From Chryseobacterium tructae (GTDB taxonomy: Bacteria; Bacteroidota; Bacteroidia; Flavobacteriales; Weeksellaceae), in NCBI RefSeq assembly GCF_030409875.1, contig NZ_JAUFQR010000001.1, forward strand, positions 3,410,001 through 3,474,000: a DNA stretch of 64,000 nucleotides, in the 5' to 3' direction. A program made the position numbers and the translations under genes. Below the pieces are notes generated by a model. The model searched no databases, had not been told where the DNA came from, and worked only from the letters and a program-made list of their open reading frames with translations. Positions within the stretch are counted from its first letter, which is position 1. Every line of letters starts with the position of its first letter. Shown piece by piece: positions 1 through 9,161 of this stretch.

Positions 1-919
1 CAGAAATTTTCTTCCAGGTCTTTCCAAAATCAGAAGAATAACTGATGTGTTGATCTCCTACGGCAATAATCTCCTTTCCTTTAGATCCTGGCTTAATTTT
101 CACACAGGTCATATATCCCGCATTCTGCCCGGAAGCCTGAATCTGCCATGTTTCTCCGCCATCGTGAGTCGTAGCAATATTATTGATGTTGGCGTCCTGC
201 TTGGTATAATCTCCACCTACTGCAATTCCAAAATTATCTCCATAAAAATCTATAGAATACATTCCCTGAGAAGATTCTCCTTGAACAAATGGAGTGTTGA
301 AAGCTTCCAACTTTCCATTTTTTAAATTCATTCTTAAAATCCTTGAGGCTTTCCCTCCTGTGGCAATCCATAGGTATTTCTGAGAAGAAGAGATATTGGT
401 ATTACTTGCAGCGAAAGCAGCTTCTCCTTCGTTCAATTTAAAATCACTTTTAAACGGGCTCCATTTTCCATCCTTGTACACAGCTAATTTCAACAGATTA
501 TCTTTATCGGCATCACTGAATGTATACGCAAGCTTATCATTTACAAAATGCAGGGCATCATAGAACGCCGTTGGGGCATTATCAGTATAAACGACTTCTG
601 ATCTAAGATCATTTTTATCAATTTTAAAGAAACGACCGGGACTTACTATATTGATTGCATAAAAAGAATTGTTATTCTGTCCCAAAGTTCTGAACTCAAG
701 CTTTTCTTCTGATAGCTTTATCTGTTTTTGTTTCTTATAATCTTTAAGATCTACAAATCCAAATTTGGAATCAGTTCCGCTGTACCAGACTTTGTTATTA
801 TAGAGCTCAAGAGCTCTAATGCTTATTTTATCATTAAGAATTGTTTCAATGCTTTCCACCTGTTGGGAAAAAGCCGTCATTCCTATAGACAGGAATATAA
901 TAGAAAATAATTTTTTCAT
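1..919 (-). CDS. Exported beta-propeller protein (YCF48/BNR-like), 3' end outside window
   Basis: The frame stays open from the ATG at 917-919 to the left edge, giving 306 codons with the C-terminus missing. Residues 1-19 (MKKLFSIIFLSIGMTAFSQ) form a typical flavobacterial signal peptide. Two Asp-box type motifs are visible, THDGGETW near residue 251 and SSDFGKTW near residue 295, as in the sialidase/YCF48-like beta-propeller superfamily. Such proteins are exported and often mediate binding, and flavobacterial ones are frequently annotated as oxidoreductase or glycosyl hydrolase without proof. No catalytic residues can be assigned here. It lies downstream of the APC permease on the same strand, but a terminator hairpin separates them, so it is probably transcribed on its own. 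Confidence 0.75.
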   Translation of the reverse strand, partial: MKKLFSIIFLSIGMTAFSQQVESIETILNDKISIRALELYNNKVWYSGTDSKFGFVDLKDYKKQKQIKLSEEKLEFRTLGQNNNSFYAINIVSPGRFFKIDKNDLRSEVVYTDNAPTAFYDALHFVNDKLAYTFSDADKDNLLKLAVYKDGKWSPFKSDFKLNEGEAAFAASNTNISSSQKYLWIATGGKASRILRMNLKNGKLEAFNTPFVQGESSQGMYSIDFYGDNFGIAVGGDYTKQDANINNIATTHDGGETWQIQASGQNAGYMTCVKIKPGSKGKEIIAVGDQHISYSSDFGKTWKKIS

Positions 920-940
920 AAGTTATTCGTATTTAAACGC

Positions 941-961
941 AAAAAAACCGCCGAAGCGGTT
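941..961 (-). terminator. Rho-independent terminator of the APC permease gene
   Basis: Read on the minus strand, a 6-bp stem AACCGC/GCGGTT with a TTCG tetraloop is followed by seven T residues. It starts 5 nt beyond the permease stop codon. Confidence 0.85.
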
Positions 962-965
962 TATA

Positions 966-2486
966 TTATAGTTCATCTTTCTGATATTTCTCAGGATTAT
1001 TAAGCTTACTGTTTCTTTTACCATAAAGGAAATAAACAACTCCACCTAATAATAACCATATTCCGGAAAGTTCTTTTGCATGATCACTAAGGTTGTAGAT
1101 AAGATATAAATTGATAACCACTCCTAAACCTACTACTACTTTATAAGCAGGAACTTTGAAAGGTCTTATCAAATCAGGTTCTTTCTTTCTCATTACCCAA
1201 ACTGCAATACAAACCAATGTAAACGCAAACAGGGTTCCAAAACTTGTCATATCTGCCAAAGTAGAAATAGGGGTAAATGCAGCAATTAATGCTACGATAA
1301 TTCCCAATAAAATAATTCCTTTGTAAGGTGTTTTTGTTTTAGGGTGAAGTTCTCCAAAGAACTTAGGAATCAAACCATCTTTTGCCATTCCGATAAAGAT
1401 TCTGGATTGTCCCATCATCATTACCATTACTACAGAGATCAATCCTACTGTAGCAGCAATTGTTACGATATTACTTGCCCAATGTTTTCCTGCAATTTCA
1501 AATGCATAAGCCACAGGTGCTTTAATCGCGTCCGGATATTTTCCGTTTGGATTAAAGTCTGTATAATGCATCATTCCTGTAAGTACAAGAGAAACACATA
1601 TATATAAAGCTGTACAAACCAATAATGAAGCGATGATCGCAAATGGCACATCCTTTTTAGGGTTAATAGCTTCTCCCGCCTGAGTAGAAACGGCATCAAA
1701 ACCAATATAGGCAAAGAAAATAGCCGCTGCACCAGAAATAATACCTTTGATTCCATATGCTGAGACCAGATCTCCTTCAGAATTTTTGATGGTAATCTGA
1801 TCCGGAATAAAAGGATTCCAGTTTTTCACACCATCTGCTGCTGTATACAGTTCAGGGTTTGAGAAAATAATATAAGCTCCTGCGATCACTACAAAAATAA
1901 CAGCAGAAGTTTTCATCAGAACAATCAGGTTATTAGCTCCTGCAGCTTCTTTAGTTCCTTTTACCAATAAAGCTGTAATCAAAAGAACAAGAATAAATGC
2001 AGGCAGGTTCATAGAAAAACCCTCTCCTGTAAAACTGGCCGGATCTGATGTAAGATAAGCTGGTAAATGAACGCCAAAGATTTTCAAAAATTTGGTAAAA
2101 TACCCGGACCAACTCACGGAGACGGCCATACTCGCCATGGCATATTCCAGGATGAGACACCATCCCATTGCCCAGGCAAAGATCTCTCCTACTGTTCCAT
2201 ACGCATACGCATATGCAGATCCCTCAACGGGAATAATGGAGGCAAACTCCGCATAACATAATGCTGCAAAAACGCAGGCGATTCCTGCTATAATAAAGGA
2301 AATTGCAAGTGCTGGTCCTGCATGATAATAGGCTCCTGTTCCTGTAAGAACAAAGATTCCACCTCCAATGATAGCACCTACTCCTATTGCTGTTAAACTC
2401 CATTTTCCAAGGACTTTCTTCAGCTCACTTTTCTTCATATCTGCCTCATAGGCACTTAGTGGTTTTTTAACCCAAATTTTCGACAT
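966..2486 (-). CDS. APC-superfamily amino acid permease (cationic amino acid transporter type)
   Basis: The 506-residue integral membrane protein has about 12 or more hydrophobic helices. The N-terminal segment GVGAIIGGGIFVLTG (about residues 36-50) is the unwound TM1 substrate-binding signature of the amino acid-polyamine-organocation superfamily, and PVEGSAYAYAYGTVGE matches the conserved TM3 region of the CAT/YfnA subgroup. It is expected to import amino acids in symport with protons at the inner membrane; the exact substrate cannot be read from sequence. Start ATG at 2484-2486 opens MSKIWVKKPLSAYE, and the length is normal for the family. The gene is monocistronic, with its own terminator at 941-961 and pnuC divergently transcribed upstream. 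Confidence 0.9.
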   Translation of the reverse strand: MSKIWVKKPLSAYEADMKKSELKKVLGKWSLTAIGVGAIIGGGIFVLTGTGAYYHAGPALAISFIIAGIACVFAALCYAEFASIIPVEGSAYAYAYGTVGEIFAWAMGWCLILEYAMASMAVSVSWSGYFTKFLKIFGVHLPAYLTSDPASFTGEGFSMNLPAFILVLLITALLVKGTKEAAGANNLIVLMKTSAVIFVVIAGAYIIFSNPELYTAADGVKNWNPFIPDQITIKNSEGDLVSAYGIKGIISGAAAIFFAYIGFDAVSTQAGEAINPKKDVPFAIIASLLVCTALYICVSLVLTGMMHYTDFNPNGKYPDAIKAPVAYAFEIAGKHWASNIVTIAATVGLISVVMVMMMGQSRIFIGMAKDGLIPKFFGELHPKTKTPYKGIILLGIIVALIAAFTPISTLADMTSFGTLFAFTLVCIAVWVMRKKEPDLIRPFKVPAYKVVVGLGVVINLYLIYNLSDHAKELSGIWLLLGGVVYFLYGKRNSKLNNPEKYQKDEL

Positions 2487-2601
2487 GTTTTTTTATTTAT
2501 TAAGGATTTACGAAAATATAAAAAATTTAGGAATCTCCACGTTTATCGTTAAACTTTCATCATTTATTTTACATTAAAACTTCAAAAACCCAAACAACAT
2601 A

Positions 2602-2635
2602 TTGTTTAATTCATTTTAAAAAGTCCATATTTTTG
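2602..2635 (+). promoter_or_regulatory. Probable promoter of pnuC with Bacteroidota -7 element
   Basis: TATTTTTG at 2628-2635 fits the Bacteroidota -7 consensus TAnnTTTG, and TTG at 2602-2604 could serve as the -33 element (23-nt spacer). The in-frame TTG at 2633 lies inside the -7 box, which argues that translation starts at the ATG at 2651. The resulting 5' leader would be under about 15 nt, leaving no room for a riboswitch. Confidence 0.5.
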
Positions 2636-2650
2636 TTTATTTTTGAACGC

Positions 2651-3322
2651 ATGAATTTATATGATCTTTTTGTAAAGCCTTATGAAAGCTATGATTCTTT
2701 ACAAATTGTGCTTGAAGCATCGGGTGCTATTTTCGGAACTATGAGCGTATATTTTTCAATTAAGAAAAATATATGGGTATACCCTACAGGCATTATTTCA
2801 ACCCTGATCTATGTATATATTCTTTTTAACTTCGGGTTACTAGGTGACTGCCTCATCAATGTCTATTATACCGTGATGAGCGTTTATGGCTGGATATTAT
2901 GGGCCAAAAATTCAGAAGATCATATCCATGTGGATGTTACATGGGCCACAAAAAAGGAATGGTATTATGCCTCCATACTTTTTATTTTGAGCCTTATATT
3001 GGTTACTCTTATTTATTATTATAAGCCTTATATTGACAATCATTTTTCAATGGAAGGAACCAACCTAGGATTATATCATCTGGATTGGGCAAATTGGATG
3101 GATGTTTTTACAACTTCAATATTTTTAGTAGGAATGTGGTTTATGGCCAAACAGCGCATTGAGAACTGGATTTTCTGGATTATTGGAGATCTTATTTGCA
3201 TCCCTATGATGATTTTTAAGGGTCTTGGTATCACTTCGGTTCAATATTTGGTATTTACAATAATGGCTATCTTAGGATACCTTAATTGGAAAAAAAGTTT
3301 TAAAGAAAAAAAAGTACAATAA
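2651..3322 (+). CDS. pnuC: PnuC-family nicotinamide riboside/mononucleotide transporter
   Basis: The 223-residue protein has about seven hydrophobic segments. PnuC hallmarks include IFGTMSVYFSIKKNIWVYP near the N-terminus, the tryptophan-rich YGWILWAK, and WIFWIIGDLICIPMMIFKG near the C-terminus. PnuC proteins move nicotinamide riboside (or thiamine in PnuT members) by facilitated diffusion across the inner membrane, coupled to phosphorylation inside. No NadR-like or thiamine kinase gene is adjacent, so the substrate is undecided. The ATG at 2651 was chosen over the upstream TTG because the latter overlaps the promoter -7 box. A lipoprotein gene follows after 4 nt and is probably cotranscribed. 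Confidence 0.85.
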   Translation: MNLYDLFVKPYESYDSLQIVLEASGAIFGTMSVYFSIKKNIWVYPTGIISTLIYVYILFNFGLLGDCLINVYYTVMSVYGWILWAKNSEDHIHVDVTWATKKEWYYASILFILSLILVTLIYYYKPYIDNHFSMEGTNLGLYHLDWANWMDVFTTSIFLVGMWFMAKQRIENWIFWIIGDLICIPMMIFKGLGITSVQYLVFTIMAILGYLNWKKSFKEKKVQ

Positions 3323-3326
3323 AGTC

Positions 3327-3980
3327 ATGAAAAATTTATTAAAAATAGCAGTTAGTATCTTTGCTATTAGCAGTTTAACATCTTGTCTGGCTTATTCAGA
3401 CGGTTATGGTAGCAACGGTTATGGTGATCCATACTATAACAACGGATATTACTACGCTCCTTCCGGATATTACGGTAATGGCGGATATTATGGTAATGAC
3501 GGCTATTATTATAGAAACAATATCAATTACTACTATGATAATGGTATGCCTTACTATTATGATAATTATAATAACTCCAGAAGAAAAGTATATGTAGAAA
3601 GAAGAAATACAACTCCTACAGTTACTTCACAGAGACCTAATAACGGTTTCCGTACTAACAATAGTAATAATGGATCTTATAATAATGGAGGTTACAGAAA
3701 CTCCAACAGCAATAGTGGTGGTGGATTCAGAAATTCAAACAGCGGTTCTCAGAACAACCAGGGGAATCAGAATAACCAAGGAAACAGTGGATTCAGAAAT
3801 CAGAACAATAGTTTTGAAAACAGAACACTGAATGCAGGTGGATTTAGAAATTCCGGCAGCACCAACACAGGCAACAGCAACGCGGGTAGTAACTCATCCA
3901 GTGGTGGTTTCAGAAACAACTCAAGCAACCAAAACACCAGTTCAACCAGAGAACAAAACAGTGGCGGAGGCTTTAGATAG
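3327..3980 (+). CDS. Low-complexity Tyr/Gly then Asn/Ser/Gly-rich lipoprotein with repeated GGFRN motifs
   Basis: The protein has 217 residues. A lipoprotein signal peptide ends in the lipobox LTSC (Cys20). Residues about 22-85 are rich in Tyr, Gly, Asn and Asp (runs such as NGYYYAPSGYYGNGGYYG), and residues about 100-217 are built from irregular repeats of the type GGFRNS separated by Ser/Asn/Gln-rich linkers; the protein ends in GGGFR. No known enzymatic domain was recognised. Composition suggests an intrinsically disordered surface or periplasmic lipoprotein. It follows pnuC by 4 nt and is terminated by a strong hairpin, so the two form one unit, but nothing links their functions. Confidence 0.75.
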   Translation: MKNLLKIAVSIFAISSLTSCLAYSDGYGSNGYGDPYYNNGYYYAPSGYYGNGGYYGNDGYYYRNNINYYYDNGMPYYYDNYNNSRRKVYVERRNTTPTVTSQRPNNGFRTNNSNNGSYNNGGYRNSNSNSGGGFRNSNSGSQNNQGNQNNQGNSGFRNQNNSFENRTLNAGGFRNSGSTNTGNSNAGSNSSSGGFRNNSSNQNTSSTREQNSGGGFR

Positions 3981-4011
3981 AATAATTATAAATAACGATT
4001 ATAAATAAGGA

Positions 4012-4038
4012 AACGAACAGTTAACACTGTTCGTTTTT
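4012..4038 (+). terminator. Rho-independent terminator of pnuC-lipoprotein unit
   Basis: The perfect 10-bp stem AACGAACAGT/ACTGTTCGTT with loop TAAC runs into a T tract. Confidence 0.85.
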
Positions 4039-4052
4039 CATTTAAAATATAT

Positions 4053-4060
4053 TAATTTTG
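4053..4060 (+). promoter_or_regulatory. Probable -7 promoter element of dapF
   Basis: TAATTTTG matches TAnnTTTG and lies 25 nt before the dapF start codon. No clear -33 TTTG is visible. Confidence 0.45.
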
Positions 4061-4085
4061 TTTCTTTATTTAGACAAAAAACAAT

Positions 4086-4853
4086 ATGGAATTTTATAAA
4101 TATCAGGGAACGGGAAATGATTTTGTAATGGTAGATAACCGTGATCTTCAGTTTCCTAAAGATAAAAATATCATTGAAAAACTATGTGACAGACGCTTCG
4201 GAATAGGTGCTGATGGGCTTATCCTTCTAGAAAACGATCCTGATTATGATTTTAAAATGGTCTACTATAATTCAGATGGTGGAGAAAGTACAATGTGTGG
4301 AAATGGCGGAAGATGCCTGGTAGCTTTTGCTTTTTTTCTTGACGTTTTTGAAGATAAATGCAAATTCATAGCAATAGATGGTGAACATGAAGCAGAAATC
4401 CATAACGGAATCATTAAACTAAAAATGATTGATGTGGACACTATTTCACATGATGGAAATGATGCTGTTATGAATACCGGCTCGCCTCATTATGTAAAAT
4501 ATGTTGAAAATCTTGCTGATTACGATGTTTATACCCAAGGACACGGCATCAGAAATTCAGAAAATTATAAAGAAAAGGGGATTAATGTCAACTTTGTAGA
4601 AAAAATTTCAGATAATGAAATTTTTGTAAGAACCTATGAACGAGGCGTTGAGGACGAAACTTACAGCTGCGGAACCGGAGTTACCGCTTCCGCTTTAACT
4701 TTTCTTCAAAAAGACAATCTAACTTCCGTAAAAGTTAAAACCCTAGGCGGCAATCTTAAGGTATATGCTGAAAAAAGCGGCGATTCATTTTGCAATATCT
4801 GGCTGGAAGGTCCCGCAAAGCAAGTTTTTAAAGGTAAGGTAGAACTTCTTTAA
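4086..4853 (+). CDS. dapF: Diaminopimelate epimerase
   Basis: DapF interconverts LL- and meso-diaminopimelate in the cytoplasm, supplying peptidoglycan precursor and lysine. The protein has 255 residues. Both catalytic cysteines are present in the expected contexts: STMCGNGGRCL (about residue 76) and YSCGTGVTAS (about residue 197). The N-terminal FYKYQGTGNDFVMVDNR is also typical of the family. The start ATG follows a promoter-like element, and mltG begins 30 nt after the stop on the same strand. Pairing two peptidoglycan genes suggests a small cell-wall unit. Confidence 0.95.
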   Translation: MEFYKYQGTGNDFVMVDNRDLQFPKDKNIIEKLCDRRFGIGADGLILLENDPDYDFKMVYYNSDGGESTMCGNGGRCLVAFAFFLDVFEDKCKFIAIDGEHEAEIHNGIIKLKMIDVDTISHDGNDAVMNTGSPHYVKYVENLADYDVYTQGHGIRNSENYKEKGINVNFVEKISDNEIFVRTYERGVEDETYSCGTGVTASALTFLQKDNLTSVKVKTLGGNLKVYAEKSGDSFCNIWLEGPAKQVFKGKVELL

Positions 4854-4883
4854 ATTCAAAAACTTTTAATCAATAATATAGGA

Positions 4884-5909
4884 ATGAAAAAAGCTATTCT
4901 CATTATCATTCTGCTGGTTTTTGTAGTGGCAGGATTTTTTGGTTTGAGATTTTATAATAAATACTTCGGAAATAACGTAGAAAAGGAAGGTTATGTTTTG
5001 ATCCCTCATAAGGCAAACTTTAATCAGATCCTGGATTCTATTGCTCCGTACATTAAGGATCGTGAGTCTTTTGAAATTGTAGCTAAAGACAAAGGCCTCC
5101 CTGCCAATTTTAAAGCGGGACGTTATCATATCCAAAGCGGGAAAGGAAATACTGATCTCGTTAATATGATTAAAGCAGGCAACCAAACAGCAAATTCATT
5201 CAGAATCGGAGATTTTGGGGATATGTACCAGATGATTGGCAAGGTTACCAAAAAAACAGAACTGGATTCTCTTCATTTTGTGAATGATCTGGACGCTGTT
5301 GCTCAGGAAAAAGGATACAAGAATGTTGAGGATTTAAAAAAATATTTCTTCATTGATACTTATAATTTCTTCTGGACAGTAAGTCCAAGAGAGTTTTTTG
5401 CAAAATTTGAAGATCAATACAATGAGTTCTGGACAAGCGAGAGAAAAAACAAGGAACAGCAATCTGGACTTACAAGAGAGCAGATTTATGCGCTGGCTTC
5501 TATTGTCTATAAGGAATCCGGAGGAAAGAAAGATGAAATGAAGACAATTGCCGGATTGTATTTAAACCGTTATAGAAAAGGAATGAAACTTCAGTCTGAT
5601 CCTACGGTGATTTATGCCATCAATAAACAGACAAATTTTAAAGAATCTATCAAAAGAGTATTATATAAACACCTATCTACTCCATCTCCATACAATACCT
5701 ATGCTAATGCAGGTATCCCCCCGGGACCAATTTGTGTAGTGGATAAGAACTCAGTAGATGCTGTTTTGAATGCGGAAAACAACAATTATATATTTATGTG
5801 CGCTGACCCTGCAAGGTTTGGATATCATAAGTTTACAGCAAGTGCGGAAGAACATGCTGTAAACGCAAAGGCTTATCAGGACTGGCTTAATTCAAAAAAT
5901 ATAAAATAA
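4884..5909 (+). CDS. mltG: Endolytic murein transglycosylase MltG (YceG-like)
   Basis: MltG is an inner-membrane lytic transglycosylase that cuts nascent glycan strands and sets their length. The 341-residue protein has one N-terminal membrane anchor (residues about 4-22, ILIIILLVFVVAGFFGL), a LysM-like region, and the YceG catalytic domain from about residue 190. Signatures include YALASIVYKESGG with the predicted catalytic Glu, LQSDPTVIYA, and the conserved PYNTYANAGIPPGPI loop. It lies just downstream of dapF. An imperfect hairpin of CTCAG/CTGAG follows the stop without a strong T run. Confidence 0.92.
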   Translation: MKKAILIIILLVFVVAGFFGLRFYNKYFGNNVEKEGYVLIPHKANFNQILDSIAPYIKDRESFEIVAKDKGLPANFKAGRYHIQSGKGNTDLVNMIKAGNQTANSFRIGDFGDMYQMIGKVTKKTELDSLHFVNDLDAVAQEKGYKNVEDLKKYFFIDTYNFFWTVSPREFFAKFEDQYNEFWTSERKNKEQQSGLTREQIYALASIVYKESGGKKDEMKTIAGLYLNRYRKGMKLQSDPTVIYAINKQTNFKESIKRVLYKHLSTPSPYNTYANAGIPPGPICVVDKNSVDAVLNAENNNYIFMCADPARFGYHKFTASAEEHAVNAKAYQDWLNSKNIK

Positions 5910-6040
5910 ACTCAGCAGACGTCTGAGTGTTATCAAGAAAAAAACAATAATTAAATCATAATATTCTAAAAATCAACCCAATACTGATTTGAAAGATATT
6001 TAGGGTTATCCTTTCACGATTTTATACAAAAAAATAACCT

Positions 6041-8647
6041 ATGAAGAATAAGACAGAAATTGTCAATATTTTCACAAGAAAAGCACTAGGACTTACATTC
6101 GTACTTTCGGCAGCTGCAATGGCATTTGCACAAGAGAAAGCCGGCGTTACGGGGATCATTGTCAATAAAAAGAATCAACCGGTTCCTTACGCCTCAGTAA
6201 CCTTCAGTAACAAAGCTAACAAATCATTAAGTGATGCTGTATTGACCGATGAAAAAGGACAATATAAATTACAGCTTACACCCGGAAGCTATGATATTAC
6301 GGTAGAAGCTATTGATTACAAAAAAAGCACCATCAATAAAAACATTACCGGAGCTGGTAATATTGGTGCTTTATCTATTGAAGCTTCAAATACATCTACA
6401 TTAGATGGAAAAACACAGGAGCTTCAAGGGGTTGTTATTACAGCATCTGCAGCTAAGCCTTATAAGGTAGAGCTGGATAAAAAAACCTACGATCCCTCTC
6501 AGGATATTGTGAGTAAAGGAGGAAGTCTTCAGGATGTTCTGACAAATGTACCATCAGTTACGGTAGATACCGATGGAACGGTTTCTATGAGAGGAAGTTC
6601 TAACGTAAAATTCCTGATTAATGGTAAACCTTCTTCCCTATTAGGCATTGATGACGGAGCGAATGCTTTGCAGAGTATTCCTGCTGACCAGATTGAGAAA
6701 ATTGAAGTAATCACTAACCCTTCTTCAAAATTTGAAGCCAGTGGAACTTCCGGTATTCTAAATATCATTCTTAAAAAGAGTAAAAAGATTGGGTTTAACG
6801 GAAGTGTGGTTGGAACATTGGGATATTTCCCAAGAACATCCCTTAACGCCAATCTAAGCTGGAGAAAAAACAACTGGACCTGGTTTGTAAATGGTGGCGG
6901 TGGCTATACAGAAAACAAGACGAAAAACAATTCTGAAACCACTTACCATAATATTAAATTCCCAACCATAGATCCTATTCCAACTACGCAGGACGAAATA
7001 GATAAAATTCCAACCATTGCTGTTCATCAGTCTCAAAACTCGGTCAATAAAACATATAACAAAAATTATAATTTGAATGCCGGTTTTGTATATGATATTT
7101 CAGACAAAACATCCATTAACTTAACAGGATTAGTAAGAACTTTTGAAGGGGATGGAAATGAGCTTGTCAACACTTATGATACTTTCTATAAATATACTGG
7201 AAACACTTCAAATTTATGGAAACTCATGAACCCTTACACATTGAGGGATGCTAAAAGTATCTTTAACAATCTTGCCTTCCAGGGAGATGTAGGATTGGAT
7301 CATAAATTTGATGATAAAGGTCAAAATTTATCTTTATCATTAAGTTTACAAAGAAACAGAAGTAATAATAATGCTGACATTCTGGAGAGTTTAGATTATG
7401 TTCCTTCTGTACAGGATATTACAAGAAGGCATTCTGTAAGCAAAACCATAATAGGAAAAGCAGATTATGAATTACCAATAGGTGAAAATTCAAAACTTGA
7501 AGCCGGTTACAGACTAGATATCAATAACAATACTTATGATAATTTTGTAAGCAGTACGTCTAATAATCCTCTTATTCCTAATTATAACAACAATACGGAT
7601 TATAAGGAAATGTTCAACGCATTCTACTTGCAGTTTAAGAGTAAGATTGGAAACTTTGCGTATCAGGTAGGATTAAGGGATGAAATTTCTAATATTAAAA
7701 TCAACTATATCAGCCAGAATCCTGACAAACCGCCGATTGATAAACCGAAGAATTACAATAATTTATTCCCAAGTGTATTCTTAAGTTATGATATTGCGAA
7801 GAACAATCAAATCTTAGTTAATTATTCCCGCAGAATAGACAGACCAAGATCTTTCTTTATGGTTCCTTTCCCGAACTACACGAATAATCAAAATATTTTT
7901 GAAGGAAATATCGATCTGAATCCATCTTATGTAGATTCATATGAAGTAGGTTATAACCTGACTAAGAAGAAGTTTACCTTAAACCCTACTTTCTATTACA
8001 GACATGCCACAGACGACACTAAAATGTTAGTCTACAGACCGGATGAAAGAGAAAAAGTATTCTATACTAAACCTGAAAACTTAGGAAATGATGATCGTAT
8101 TGGTTTGGATCTGAACTTTACCTATGATCCTTTTGCATGGTTTAAAATTATGGGTAGTGCCGATATATTCAGATACAAAACAACTGGAATTGCTTCCTAT
8201 CTGACGACAGATATCAATGGTTTATCTCAGACAAGGACGTTAAATTTTAATGGTAGTGGTTTCTCTACAAGATTACGTCTTAATACAACGTTCAAATTGG
8301 ATAAGACATTAAGCGTACAGTTGCAAGGGTTTTACAGAGGAGGACAAAAAACAGACAACCAGGATAGAAAAGATATGTATGCTTTGAACTTTGGAGCATC
8401 TAAAACAATCTGGAAAGGAGACGGAACAATTTCTTTCAATATCCAGGATATTTTTAATACAAGAGGTATGGAGACGTTTAACTACACCAGTGACTATACG
8501 AGAAGCAGCTATATGCAATGGCAGCCAAGACAGTTTTCTGTGTCTTTAACCTATAGATTCAAACAGGGTGAGAAAATAGAACAGCCTAAGAGAAAAAAGG
8601 ATATTAATTCTAATACAACCGGTGACGAACAGCAAGGCCCGATGTAA
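6041..8647 (+). CDS. TonB-dependent outer-membrane receptor, carboxypeptidase-regulatory-like N-terminus
   Basis: The 868-residue protein has a signal peptide (cleavage near AMAFAQ, about residue 30). A CarboxypepD_reg-like beta-sandwich follows at residues about 34-115 (GVTGIIVNKKNQPVPYASV), then a plug domain at about 135-245 (GGSLQDVLTNVPSVTV, VKFLINGKPSS, IEKIEVITNPSSKFEASG), then a long beta-barrel ending in YRFKQG. This architecture is the OMP_b-brl_3 class of flavobacterial receptors. The short charged tail after the final strand is common in the class. No SusD partner or transporter is adjacent, so the ligand is unknown. It would take energy from TonB-ExbBD. A 131-nt gap separates it from mltG, and a strong bidirectional terminator follows. 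Confidence 0.9.
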   Translation: MKNKTEIVNIFTRKALGLTFVLSAAAMAFAQEKAGVTGIIVNKKNQPVPYASVTFSNKANKSLSDAVLTDEKGQYKLQLTPGSYDITVEAIDYKKSTINKNITGAGNIGALSIEASNTSTLDGKTQELQGVVITASAAKPYKVELDKKTYDPSQDIVSKGGSLQDVLTNVPSVTVDTDGTVSMRGSSNVKFLINGKPSSLLGIDDGANALQSIPADQIEKIEVITNPSSKFEASGTSGILNIILKKSKKIGFNGSVVGTLGYFPRTSLNANLSWRKNNWTWFVNGGGGYTENKTKNNSETTYHNIKFPTIDPIPTTQDEIDKIPTIAVHQSQNSVNKTYNKNYNLNAGFVYDISDKTSINLTGLVRTFEGDGNELVNTYDTFYKYTGNTSNLWKLMNPYTLRDAKSIFNNLAFQGDVGLDHKFDDKGQNLSLSLSLQRNRSNNNADILESLDYVPSVQDITRRHSVSKTIIGKADYELPIGENSKLEAGYRLDINNNTYDNFVSSTSNNPLIPNYNNNTDYKEMFNAFYLQFKSKIGNFAYQVGLRDEISNIKINYISQNPDKPPIDKPKNYNNLFPSVFLSYDIAKNNQILVNYSRRIDRPRSFFMVPFPNYTNNQNIFEGNIDLNPSYVDSYEVGYNLTKKKFTLNPTFYYRHATDDTKMLVYRPDEREKVFYTKPENLGNDDRIGLDLNFTYDPFAWFKIMGSADIFRYKTTGIASYLTTDINGLSQTRTLNFNGSGFSTRLRLNTTFKLDKTLSVQLQGFYRGGQKTDNQDRKDMYALNFGASKTIWKGDGTISFNIQDIFNTRGMETFNYTSDYTRSSYMQWQPRQFSVSLTYRFKQGEKIEQPKRKKDINSNTTGDEQQGPM

Positions 8648-8653
8648 TACAAC

Positions 8654-8687
8654 AAAAATCCCGAAAAGTAACTTTTCGGGATTTTTT
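8654..8687. terminator. Bidirectional terminator between TonB receptor and cytidylyltransferase genes
   Basis: A 15-bp stem AAAAATCCCGAAAAG/CTTTTCGGGATTTTT with a TAA loop has A and T tracts on both sides, so it can serve both convergent genes. Confidence 0.9.
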
Positions 8688-8696
8688 ATTCTAATT

Positions 8697-9149
8697 TTAT
8701 TTTACTTTTTCTGTTCTATCTGCTTTTTCTTTTTCAGCTTCGTAAATTCTTTTTCTTAAGTCGCTGGTAGAAAACCTATGATCTCTTTTGTTATAAAAAA
8801 GCTCAATTCCCTTGTCTTCACAATATTGTTTTCCAGTAAAGTCTCTATCCATGTAATCATCACCAATGATTCTTACATCAATTACAAATGATTTTAAAAT
8901 ATCAAGTAAATCCTCTTCGGTGTAATAAGGAATAATTTCATCTACGGCATTTACTGCTTTCAACTGAATATAACGCTCAACAATCGTTTGACTTGGCTTA
9001 TTCTTATTCGGACGGTCATGGGATGGATCGATCTGCAACCCAACAATCAGATAATCACATACTGTTTTTGCTTCTTCAAGCATTTTGATGTGCCCTGCGT
9101 GTAATAAATCAAATGAGGAAAATGTAATACCTATTCTTTGTGTCTTCAT
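8697..9149 (-). CDS. Cytidylyltransferase/adenylyltransferase family protein (TagD/RfaE2-like)
   Basis: The 150-residue protein has a nucleotidyltransferase fold. The N-terminal GITFSSFDLLHAGHIKML contains the HxGH signature (HAGH, about residues 18-21), and RIIGDDYMDRDFTGK and HRFSTSDLRKRI match the C-terminal binding motifs of glycerol-3-phosphate cytidylyltransferase-like enzymes. These use CTP or ATP to activate a phosphorylated polyol or sugar. The substrate is not clear. It is the last gene of a minus-strand group with a methyltransferase, galE and a DegT aminotransferase, so a role in activating a glycan or teichoic-like building block is an inference from context. Confidence 0.8.
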   Translation of the reverse strand: MKTQRIGITFSSFDLLHAGHIKMLEEAKTVCDYLIVGLQIDPSHDRPNKNKPSQTIVERYIQLKAVNAVDEIIPYYTEEDLLDILKSFVIDVRIIGDDYMDRDFTGKQYCEDKGIELFYNKRDHRFSTSDLRKRIYEAEKEKADRTEKVK

Positions 9150-9161
9150 ATTAATGTTAAA

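Noticed and set aside
47..325. 92-codon plus-strand frame at the left edge
   Set aside because: It lies antisense to the open frame of the exported beta-propeller gene, which runs through the window edge.
2633..2650. Longer pnuC start (TTG)
   Set aside because: The TTG is part of the promoter -7 box; the ATG at 2651 fits the family N-terminus.
2487..2650. Riboswitch upstream of pnuC
   Set aside because: The predicted promoter leaves a leader of about 15 nt or less, and no conserved riboswitch core was seen.
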